Positions 1 through 6,322 of a stretch of 8,150 nucleotides of DNA are shown here, piece by piece (position 1 is the first letter of the stretch; every line of letters starts with the position of its first letter). Position numbers and translations under genes: made by a program. The notes under the pieces were generated by a model that searched no databases, was not told where the DNA came from, and worked only from the letters and a program-made list of their open reading frames with translations. The DNA comes from an uncultured Odoribacter sp. (GTDB taxonomy: Bacteria > Bacteroidota > Bacteroidia > Bacteroidales > Marinifilaceae). The stretch lies in assembly GCA_900548135.1 (NCBI GenBank), contig URJC01000098.1, forward strand, positions 1 to 8,150, read 5' to 3'.

Positions 1-1
1 A

Positions 2-1162
2 GTGGGTGCTTCTACTTTGGTATCGGTGAAAATGGGACAAAGAGACCTCAAAAGTGCTGAGGCTGTTTTAGGAAATGTACTTTTGCTGAATGGGGTAATC
101 GGATTGGTATTTATGGCAATTTGCCTGATTTTTCTGGATCCTATTCTTTATTTTTTCGGTGCTAGTGCAGAGACATTACCTTATGCCCGTGATTATATGA
201 AGGTCATCCTTTATGGTAACCTGATTACTCATATCTATATGGGGTTGAATGAGGTGATGCGGGCTTCTGGTTATCCGCAGCGGGCTATGGCTGCAACTCT
301 CTTTGCTGTAGCCATCAATGGTGTGTTGAATGCTTTGTTTATCTTTGTTTTGGATATGGGAATTCAAGGGGCTGCCCTGGGAACAATTTGTGCACAGTTC
401 CTGGCATTGTTGGGTGTATTGATGCATTTTTCCAGCCGGAAAAGCTATATCCGTTTCCAGAAGGGAATTTTCCACATCAAAGGGCATATTGTGCTTAGTA
501 TGCTGGCTATCGGACTTTCTCCGTTTTTAATGAATATTTGTAGTTGCCTGGTTGTCATGTTAGTGAATAACGGGTTGAAAACGCATGGAGGGGATATGTA
601 TATCGGTGCTTATGGGATTATCAACCGTATTGTTTTTTTGTTTGTCATGGTCGTCATGGGATTTAATCAGGGTATGCAACCTATTGCCGGGTATAATTTC
701 GGTGCACGACAAACAGATCGGGTAATAAAAATATTGAAATATACCATTTTATGCGGAACGACAGTTACTGGCATCGGTTTTTTGATATGCCAGCTTTTTC
801 CGGGAATGATTATCCGGTTGTTTACGACTGACGAGGATTTGATCGCTTTGGCTGAACATGGTATGCATATTATATTATTGTTCTTTCCGGTAATTGGATT
901 TCAAATGGTGGCTACCAGCTTTTTTCAGTCGATTGGTATGGCTGGGAAAGCCATTTTTTTGTCATTGACCCGGCAATTGATATTTCTGGTTCCCTGTTTG
1001 TTTTTATTGCCTCAATATTGGGGGCCGGACGGTGTATGGGGCAGTTTTCCTGTGGCAGATATGCTGGCAACGGTCACGACAGGTTTTATGTTAGGTTGGC
1101 AATTGAAGAAATTTAAAGCTGGAGGATTGAATAATGCAAAAGATTCGGTAGCTTTGCAATAG
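2..1162 (+). CDS. MATE-family multidrug efflux transporter, 5' end missing
   Basis: This is the C-terminal 386 residues of an inner-membrane transporter. MATE proteins export drugs or metabolites by antiport with Na+ or H+. The visible part is almost entirely hydrophobic helices joined by short polar loops. Family-typical motifs include GASTLVS at the left edge, MGLNEVMRASGYPQRAM (residues 80-96), the second-half motif QPIAGYNFGA (226-235) and GVWGSFPVAD near 343-352. MATE proteins are usually about 440-460 residues, so roughly 60 N-terminal residues lie outside the window and the GTG at position 2 is not the real start. The cytidylate kinase-like gene begins 20 bp after the stop, suggesting co-transcription. 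The MepA/DinF-like subgroup looks closest, but the transported substrate cannot be read from sequence. Confidence 0.92.
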   Translation: MGASTLVSVKMGQRDLKSAEAVLGNVLLLNGVIGLVFMAICLIFLDPILYFFGASAETLPYARDYMKVILYGNLITHIYMGLNEVMRASGYPQRAMAATLFAVAINGVLNALFIFVLDMGIQGAALGTICAQFLALLGVLMHFSSRKSYIRFQKGIFHIKGHIVLSMLAIGLSPFLMNICSCLVVMLVNNGLKTHGGDMYIGAYGIINRIVFLFVMVVMGFNQGMQPIAGYNFGARQTDRVIKILKYTILCGTTVTGIGFLICQLFPGMIIRLFTTDEDLIALAEHGMHIILLFFPVIGFQMVATSFFQSIGMAGKAIFLSLTRQLIFLVPCLFLLPQYWGPDGVWGSFPVADMLATVTTGFMLGWQLKKFKAGGLNNAKDSVALQ

Positions 1163-1182
1163 AAGTTTAAAATGATACAGAA

Positions 1183-1791
1183 ATGAAAAAGGTAATTATA
1201 ACGATAGGCCGGCAATTTGGTAGCGGGGGACGTACTGTTGGGAAGAAACTGGCTGAGCAACTTGGAATTGCTTATTATGATAAAGAATTGATTAATCTGG
1301 CTTCTAAAGAAAGTGGTATTTGCGGAGAATTTTTTGAAAAAGCCGATGAAAAAAATTCTGGTAGTTTATTGAAAGCCCTGGCAATGGGTTTTACAATGAA
1401 TAATGCTATTTTTCAGAGTAACGATTATCTTTCTAATGAATCTTTATTCCGGATTCAATCAGATGTCATTCGGAAAGTGGCAGCTGAAGGATCGTGTGTT
1501 CTGGTAGGACGCTGTGCCGACTATATTCTGAGGGAAGATCCGGATTGTATAGATGTTTTTATCAGTGCCGGCTGGAAGGATCGTATCTGTCGTGCCATGG
1601 AATATAATCACCTGGAAGAAAAGGAAGCTCAGGAGTTCCTGAGAAAAGCTGATAAATCACGGGCTTCTTATTATAATTATTATACAGATAAAATTTGGGG
1701 AGCTGCTGAATCATATGATCTTTGCATTAATTCCTCCTTGTACGGAATAGACCGTACGGTAGCATTTATCCGCTCTTTTATTGATTGGTAG
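1183..1791 (+). CDS. Cytidylate kinase-like family protein
   Basis: A 202-residue cytoplasmic P-loop protein of the Cytidylate_kin2 type (PF13189), related to CMP kinase and expected to bind a nucleotide. The N-terminus, a beta strand followed by GRQFGSGGRTVGKKLAEQLG (residues 9-28), is the family's phosphate-binding loop. Further typical parts are YYDKELI (31-37), VLVGRCADY (106-114) and the Arg-rich and Tyr-rich lid-like segment RASYYNYYT (160-168) before W172. The length is normal and nothing looks broken. It is not the housekeeping Cmk, and the true phosphate acceptor is unknown for this family. The ATG at 1183 is chosen because the P-loop strand starts directly after it; there is no clear Shine-Dalgarno, as is common in Bacteroidetes. 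It follows the MATE gene by 20 bp and is followed by a strong hairpin. Confidence 0.88.
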   Translation: MKKVIITIGRQFGSGGRTVGKKLAEQLGIAYYDKELINLASKESGICGEFFEKADEKNSGSLLKALAMGFTMNNAIFQSNDYLSNESLFRIQSDVIRKVAAEGSCVLVGRCADYILREDPDCIDVFISAGWKDRICRAMEYNHLEEKEAQEFLRKADKSRASYYNYYTDKIWGAAESYDLCINSSLYGIDRTVAFIRSFIDW

Positions 1792-1811
1792 TTTTTTGTT
1801 TTATAGTTTAG

Positions 1812-1842
1812 GAAGGTGTATCGTTCATTACGATACACTTTC
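1812..1842 (+). terminator. Hairpin terminator after the kinase-like gene
   Basis: A 13-bp stem (1812-1824 with 1830-1842, one G-T pair) closes a 5-base loop, 20 bp after the stop of the kinase-like gene. The descending arm ends in a T-rich stretch (TTTCTTGTT), so it suits the plus strand best. It sits 12 bp from the end of the convergent minus-strand gene and may also help there, although no T tract follows on that side. Confidence 0.65.
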
Positions 1843-1854
1843 TTGTTAGTAAGG

Positions 1855-2112
1855 CTAATTTTGTCGGGAAGGACGTTGAAAGAGAGAAACTATCCATAAA
1901 AGAATAATGGCTCCGATAACTGCTACAATCAGGTTGGCAATAATCCCTCCGGTAGAATGAAGGCCTATCAGGCTGAAAAGCCAGCCTCCAATTAAACTCC
2001 CGATGATCCCGACAATGAAATTAACGATAAGCCCAAAGCCTCCTCCCCTTGTAATCCGGCCGGCAGCCCAGCCTGCAATGATGCCAATGATAATAAACCA
2101 GACAAAATTCAT
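1855..2112 (-). CDS. GlsB/YeaQ/YmgE-family small membrane protein
   Basis: An 85-residue, very hydrophobic and glycine-rich protein with three predicted membrane helices (about residues 2-18, 27-50 and 57-78). The spaced glycines GIIAGWAAGRITRGGGFG and GIIGSLIGGWLF are the hallmark of the Transgly_assoc family (PF04226), which has nothing proven to do with transglycosylation. Members such as YeaQ and YmgE in E. coli, and GlsB in Gram-positives, are linked to envelope or general stress, but the molecular function is unknown. Length is typical. The short basic tail FQRPSRQN is expected on the cytoplasmic side. It is transcribed alone, convergent with the kinase-like gene. The upstream spacer holds repeats that could be operators. 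Confidence 0.9.
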   Translation of the reverse strand: MNFVWFIIIGIIAGWAAGRITRGGGFGLIVNFIVGIIGSLIGGWLFSLIGLHSTGGIIANLIVAVIGAIILLWIVSLFQRPSRQN

Positions 2113-2142
2113 AATATTGTATTTATAAAATTATTCATATCT

Positions 2143-2159
2143 GTAAATTGTAGATTTAC
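2143..2159. repeat. Perfect 6-bp inverted repeat upstream of the GlsB-type gene
   Basis: GTAAAT, a 5-base spacer, then ATTTAC form a perfect dyad centred about 40 bp before the start codon at 2112. The position and symmetry would suit an operator, but six AT-rich base pairs can arise by chance. No regulator can be named. Confidence 0.35.
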
Positions 2160-2205
2160 CATTTCAGTTTGAAACCGGATATGAGCTGAAGTGCCATTCA
2201 GTTTG
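2159..2205. repeat. Imperfect direct repeat in the spacer before the GlsB-type gene
   Basis: CCATTTCAGTTTG (2159-2171) recurs as CCATTCAGTTTG (2194-2205) with one base missing. The copies start 35 bp apart, close to a whole number of helical turns. Both lie within 100 bp upstream of the minus-strand start at 2112, and the first copy touches the inverted repeat. Paired regulator sites are possible; this is inference from position only. Confidence 0.35.
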
Positions 2206-2280
2206 CAATCTGGACTTTAGGGTTAAAACCTACATTTTAATTGGGTTTATCGAAAAATGATTTGAAAAGTTTCAATTTCT

Positions 2281-2520
2281 TCAATAAATTGGATCATATA
2301 GAATTGTGAAAGCCGACAGGAGGTTTGTTTCAAATTGCCGAAAAGACTGTAAGGTCGTCAATTTTCGTTTTGGGATAACAATTTCCAGTGTATTCTCTCG
2401 CCTGTCCCACAGTAACCCTCCGATATACATTTTTTCTTCCTGTTCATACGTTAAAAGTATAGGTAATTGTTTAGGCATTATGCATGCCGAACCGTCCGGA
2501 AATAACCTTATGAATATCAA
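2281..2520 (-). CDS. Hypothetical protein, 79 residues, doubtful
   Basis: I do not recognise this ORF. It would encode a soluble 79-residue protein with a hydrophobic N-terminal strand, RLFPDGSACIMPKQLP near residues 5-20, a charged patch YEQEEKM (25-31), GGLLWDRRENTLEIVIPKRK (34-53) and a mixed C-terminal helix. The composition and codons look protein-like rather than random, and strand-forming segments alternate with charged turns. There is no signal peptide and no membrane segment. An exact match to the Bacteroidetes -7 box lies 17-24 bases before the ATG, giving some support for transcription. Against it, an overlapping plus-strand frame of 74 codons is also open, and the gene stands alone. 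It could be a real orphan gene, a fragment or a chance ORF. Confidence 0.35.
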   Translation of the reverse strand: MIFIRLFPDGSACIMPKQLPILLTYEQEEKMYIGGLLWDRRENTLEIVIPKRKLTTLQSFRQFETNLLSAFTILYDPIY

Positions 2521-2536
2521 CTTGTATTAATGTTTC

Positions 2537-2544
2537 CAAAAATA
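2537..2544 (-). promoter_or_regulatory. Possible -7 box for the 79-residue ORF
   Basis: On the minus strand these bases read TATTTTTG, an exact fit to the Bacteroidetes -7 consensus TAnnTTTG. The ORF's ATG is 16 bases further on. No clean TTTG -33 element is present at the expected spacing; only GTTT lies there. The match is suggestive but weak in AT-rich DNA. Confidence 0.25.
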
Positions 2545-2613
2545 AGGAATATTCATTTTCATATAAACTCTGAATAAAGATTTGCGTAGAACTCAAAAAA
2601 TAAGTTGTCAAAG

Positions 2614-3495
2614 ATGAGTAACAAAGGAAAATTTATATTATTACTGGTCATAGTGGCTGGAATAATTTTACCGGTAAAAGCACAGTTTGTCAGGGATACC
2701 ACCTGGAAAAGGGGTGGAAATATGGGGATTAATCTGAATCAGGTGAGTTTGAGTAATTGGGCTGCCGGTGGAGATAATACTGTCGGGTTTAATCTGCAAT
2801 TTAATTATTTTGCAAATTATAAAAAATTACGTCATTTGTGGAATAGTCGTTTAGAATTGGATTATGGTTTGAATAAAACGAAATCAGACGGATCCAAGAA
2901 AACAAACGATAAAATATATCTTTCTTCTTTATATGGTTATGAATTGAGAAAGAATCTTTACCTGAGCGGACTTATGACTTTTCAGTCCCAGTTTGCCAAA
3001 GGATATGATTATAGTACAGATCCCCGGACTTATATTTCCCGTTTTATGTCGCCGGGTTATTTGTCGTTTGGAGCTGGTTTGACTTGGACTCCTAAAGCTT
3101 GGTTTACGGCAACTTTTGCCCCGGCAACCTGGCGGGGAACTTTTGTGAGTAGTAAAATTCTTTCCGACGAAGGACAATTTGGTGTGACTCCGGGTAAACA
3201 TCTGCTGTCTGAATTTGGTGCAAACTTGCGGATGGAAGCTAAGTATGAGTTCCTGAAAAATATGACCGTATTTTCCAGGCTTACTTTTTATTCCAATTAC
3301 CTGAAAGATCCGCAAAATATTGATGTCACTTGGGATGTACAGTTGAATATGGCTATTAATGAATGGTTTACAACTACCATTACTACCAATATGATTTATG
3401 ATAATGATACTAAAATTTTGCAAAAAGATGGAACAAAGGGAGCCCGTTTACAATTTAAGGAAGCCTTAAGTGTCGGATTCCAGATGACATTTTAA
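2614..3495 (+). CDS. DUF3078 protein, secreted and likely outer-membrane
   Basis: A 293-residue protein of the Bacteroidetes family DUF3078 (PF11276), whose function is unknown. Residues 1-23 form a signal peptide, with a basic start, a long hydrophobic core and a cut after VKA before Q24. The family-typical segment follows: W31, the NLNQVSLSNWAAGGDN region (40-55), then many alternating hydrophobic and polar strands rich in Tyr, Phe and Trp. The protein ends in GFQMTF with a terminal Phe, the usual signal for outer-membrane beta-barrel insertion, so I infer an outer-membrane location. ATG 2614 is preferred over the in-frame TTG at 2605 because it gives a normal short signal-peptide N-region. 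It stands alone: the nearest plus-strand intact gene is over 350 bp away. Confidence 0.87.
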   Translation: MSNKGKFILLLVIVAGIILPVKAQFVRDTTWKRGGNMGINLNQVSLSNWAAGGDNTVGFNLQFNYFANYKKLRHLWNSRLELDYGLNKTKSDGSKKTNDKIYLSSLYGYELRKNLYLSGLMTFQSQFAKGYDYSTDPRTYISRFMSPGYLSFGAGLTWTPKAWFTATFAPATWRGTFVSSKILSDEGQFGVTPGKHLLSEFGANLRMEAKYEFLKNMTVFSRLTFYSNYLKDPQNIDVTWDVQLNMAINEWFTTTITTNMIYDNDTKILQKDGTKGARLQFKEALSVGFQMTF

Positions 3496-3573
3496 AGCAG
3501 GATATTCAATGATTTTCTATAAAAAGGAGGAGGAAAAGTGTATAAGAGAATAAAATAATGTAAATTAGCTTCG

Positions 3574-3823
3574 TTTATTTATGAAGATTTCGAATACCTG
3601 AGTATCCGTAAGGGGGCTTCTCCAGGATTCTGCCAATGCTGTTCTGAAGATGCCTGTGCCGGACCATTATTATGATTTTTTACACCGGCTTATGCTGAAT
3701 GATGAATATCGCCTGATACCTGACGGGTCTTGAGTATTGATCAATCGTTTTGAGTGTGCCAAGTCATTTGTTATAGAAGCGGATATCGTGAACTGTTTGA
3801 TCGTTTATTATTGGAATAAATGA
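3574..3823 (+). pseudogene. Decayed small ORF in three frames, unknown family
   Basis: The 358 bp between the DUF3078 and first GH20 genes contain no intact gene, but protein-like stretches follow one another across all three plus-strand frames. The first is YEDFEYLSIRKGASPG (frame from 3580). The second is LLQDSANAVLKMPVP then DHYYDFLHRLMLNDEYRLIP (3617-3721), ended by TGA at 3731. The third is SGYRELFDRLLLE, ended by TAA at 3817. In the second frame ATG 3581 is also followed by an early TGA at 3599. The composition of these pieces is that of a folded soluble protein, so I infer a small gene broken by at least two frameshifts. I do not recognise the family. It could also be chance. The rest of the spacer holds only a purine-rich patch near 3525-3540. 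Confidence 0.4.
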
Positions 3824-3853
3824 AATTGAATTATATATTTTAAAGTGGATGTG

Positions 3854-6139
3854 ATGAAAAATATAGTGTTATGTTTATGGATTTGTAGTCTGTGTGCTTG
3901 TAATCATACGAGTAAAAAAGAGCGTCTTCCTTTAGTTCCTTACCCGGCTTATTTGGTTGAACAGGACGGTAGTTTTAACCTGAATCCGGCCACTTCTATT
4001 ACCTATACGGATCTCGCTTTGAAAGAGGCTATGTACTACTTTCAACGGGAGTTGAAGAAGAGTACAGGAATGCAGTTAGAGGTTAAACAGTCCGAAGCAG
4101 TGAAGGCTGGAATTGAGTTCCGGATGGATACTCTGTTGTCCCGGACGGATAAATATGAGATGAAGGTAACCCCGCAAGGTATAACTGTGGTTGTGGCCAA
4201 TCCCCGTTCAGCTATACTGGCCATTCAGACTTTACGGCAGTTACTCCCTATGGATGGAAAAGAGAAGGAAGTGAATATTCCGGCTTTAACGGTTGCCGAT
4301 GAGCCATTATGGGCATGGAGGGGAATGATGCTGGATGTATCCCGTCATTTTTTCAGTAAGGAGGAAATAAAAGATTTTCTGGACCGAATGGCATATTATA
4401 AATTCAACAAATTTCATTGGCATCTGACGGATGATCAGGGATGGCGCGTTGAGATCAAAAAATATCCTTCGCTCACTCAGCAAGGGGCTTGGCGTTTATA
4501 TAATAATCACGATCGGGGATGTATGAATTTGGCGGAAAAAGAGTCAAATCCAGATTATGCTTTGCCGCATGATAAATTACGTCGCGAAGGAGATACTGTG
4601 GTTTATGGAGGATTTTATACTCAGGAAGACATACGGGAAATTGTGGCTTATGCTGCTGAGCGTGGGATTGATGTAATTCCTGAAATAGATATGCCTGGAC
4701 ATTTTACGGCTGCTATTGCTTCTTATCCTGAAATTTCTTGTTTCCATAAAACTGGGTGGGGGAGTACCTTTTCTGCTCCTCTGTGTCCGGGGAAAGAAGA
4801 AGCATTGGAGTTTTGCAAGAATGTGTATGCAGAGATATTTCAGCTTTTTCCCTATCATTATGTACATGTTGGTGGGGATGAAGTTGAAAAGACAAATTGG
4901 AAAAAATGTCCGGATTGTCAGGCACGTATGCGCCAGAAAGGATTAAAAGATGAAAAAGAACTACAATCCTGGTTTATCCGTCAGATGGAGGTGTTTTTTC
5001 ATGAACATGGAAAAGAGTTGATCGGATGGGATGAAATTATTGAAGGAGGATTGTCGGATAGTGCTATCGTTATGTGGTGGCGTACCTGGGCTCGGAATGC
5101 TGTACATACGGCAACTGCCCAGGGAAATGAGGTGGTGTTGGCTCCTAATTCACATTATTATTTTGATTATAAGCAGGATCATAGTACGTTGCGGAAGTTG
5201 TATGAGTTTAATCCTGTTCCTGAAGATTTAACGACAGACCAACAGGCTTTGATTAAAGGGGTACAGGCGAATACCTGGGCAGAGTGGATTCCTTCCCGTC
5301 AGCGTTTGGAATATATGACCGTACCACGTATGGCTGTTTTTAGTGAAGTGGCCTGGAGAAATGATTCTTTGCGTCGGTGGGAGGAGTTTTATCCCCGGCT
5401 GTTGAAGCAGTTTGTTTATTGGGATAAATGGGAAGTGAATTACCGTCCTTTGGATTTGATGAATGTAAATACGGTAAATGCTTTTGTTGGAGAGACCACC
5501 GTCGTTTGGGAGTATGCTTTGCCCAGAGTGGAAATCCGGTATACCATAGACGGTACTGTTCCTGATCGTCATGCTTCGCTTTATACAGGACCTTTCCTGT
5601 TAGCTGAGAGTGCTGACTTTAATATTCGTTTTTTCCGCCCGGATGGAAGTGCTGCTGATATTGTAAAGACTAGTTACCGGAAGCAAGATTATCGCCCGTC
5701 TGGTGTAATATCTGGGACAAAGAAACCTGGATTAAGATGTGATTGGCATGAAGCAGTAGTAAATCGCTGTGCTGCTATGGATACACTCCCCATTCGTCAA
5801 ACCTATACTGTGGACCGGATTGTTATACCTGAAGGGGTAAATGGAAAACGTGCCCTTTGCTATTCCGGTTATGTAGAAATTGATAAAGCTGGGGTTTATA
5901 CCTTTTTGTTAGGATCTGACGATGGGAGTAAACTATATATTGCTGATGAAGTTGTGGTAGATAATGATGGCCCGCATGGCCCGGTTGAACTGAGTGGACA
6001 GATCGCTTTAGGCAAAGGATTACACCCTTTGAAGTTGTATTATTTCGATATGAATAATGGTGGTTTTATTTCTTTGCAACTATTTGATGCTGCCGGACAG
6101 GAGATTCCTTTGACAAAAGAGAATCTGGCCTTTTTCTAA
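3854..6139 (+). CDS. GH20 beta-N-acetylhexosaminidase lipoprotein with PA14-like domain
   Basis: A 761-residue exo-enzyme that removes terminal beta-linked GlcNAc or GalNAc from glycans by substrate-assisted catalysis. MKNIVLCLWICSLCAC is a lipoprotein signal with lipobox LCAC (lipid on C16), so it is membrane-anchored outside the cytoplasm. The GH20b domain spans about 24-133. The GH20 barrel spans about 153-500, with R156, HWHLTDDQGWR (188-198), PEIDMPGH (276-283), the catalytic pair D342-E343 in HVGGDE, W392 and W475. A chitobiase-type C-terminal domain follows around 555-600 (YTIDGTVPD). Last is a PA14-like domain (about 614-755) with GSDDGSK (687-693). All key residues are present. ATG 3854 is chosen over GTG 3845 because it gives the clean lipoprotein signal. 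A second GH20 gene follows after 183 bp. No SusC/SusD genes are in view. Confidence 0.94.
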   Translation: MKNIVLCLWICSLCACNHTSKKERLPLVPYPAYLVEQDGSFNLNPATSITYTDLALKEAMYYFQRELKKSTGMQLEVKQSEAVKAGIEFRMDTLLSRTDKYEMKVTPQGITVVVANPRSAILAIQTLRQLLPMDGKEKEVNIPALTVADEPLWAWRGMMLDVSRHFFSKEEIKDFLDRMAYYKFNKFHWHLTDDQGWRVEIKKYPSLTQQGAWRLYNNHDRGCMNLAEKESNPDYALPHDKLRREGDTVVYGGFYTQEDIREIVAYAAERGIDVIPEIDMPGHFTAAIASYPEISCFHKTGWGSTFSAPLCPGKEEALEFCKNVYAEIFQLFPYHYVHVGGDEVEKTNWKKCPDCQARMRQKGLKDEKELQSWFIRQMEVFFHEHGKELIGWDEIIEGGLSDSAIVMWWRTWARNAVHTATAQGNEVVLAPNSHYYFDYKQDHSTLRKLYEFNPVPEDLTTDQQALIKGVQANTWAEWIPSRQRLEYMTVPRMAVFSEVAWRNDSLRRWEEFYPRLLKQFVYWDKWEVNYRPLDLMNVNTVNAFVGETTVVWEYALPRVEIRYTIDGTVPDRHASLYTGPFLLAESADFNIRFFRPDGSAADIVKTSYRKQDYRPSGVISGTKKPGLRCDWHEAVVNRCAAMDTLPIRQTYTVDRIVIPEGVNGKRALCYSGYVEIDKAGVYTFLLGSDDGSKLYIADEVVVDNDGPHGPVELSGQIALGKGLHPLKLYYFDMNNGGFISLQLFDAAGQEIPLTKENLAFF

Positions 6140-6228
6140 TGCCGGGTAGGAGTCATAGGTTATCGTTTTTTACGGGAGAAGTTATAGCCATAGGAATTGG
6201 TTTCTCCGGACTTTTGGATAACAGAACG

Positions 6229-6260
6229 TTGAGTATTCGAATATTTGAGCATTATATTTG
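6229..6260 (+). promoter_or_regulatory. Possible Bacteroidetes-type promoter for the second GH20 gene
   Basis: TATATTTG at 6253-6260 fits the -7 consensus TAnnTTTG exactly. A TTG at 6229-6231 lies 21 bases upstream, where the -33 element is expected. Transcription would start near 6267 and leave a leader of about 55 bases before ATG 6323. Together with the 183-bp gap this suggests the second GH20 gene can be expressed on its own. Support is consensus and position only. Confidence 0.38.
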
Positions 6261-6322
6261 TTGTATATCGTTTAAAGAGCAAGTGATAGTGGAGGGTATA
6301 TCTGTTTTTAATTAAATTAGAT

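Noticed and set aside
1171..1185. Short ATG...TGA reading frame overlapping the kinase-like start (ATGA)
   Set aside because: It has only four codons and no conserved content; more likely chance than a translational coupling device.
2306..2530. Plus-strand 74-codon ORF opposite the 79-residue ORF
   Set aside because: Its composition (Ser/Cys/Asn-rich, no pattern) looks less protein-like than the minus-strand frame and it has no domain or start signal.
2929..3423. Long minus-strand ORF (164 codons) inside the DUF3078 gene
   Set aside because: It is fully antisense to a well-supported gene, has odd Ser/Lys/Ile-rich composition and no recognisable domain, so it is a shadow frame.
3599..3733. 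In-frame TGA codons as selenocysteine or recoded codons
   Set aside because: The protein-like stretches also change frame, no SECIS-like hairpin follows the TGAs, and no selenoprotein family is recognisable.
6175..6207. GGAGAA/TTCTCC inverted repeat after the first GH20 gene as a terminator
   Set aside because: The loop is 21 bases, the stem six, and no T tract follows, so it is too weak to call.
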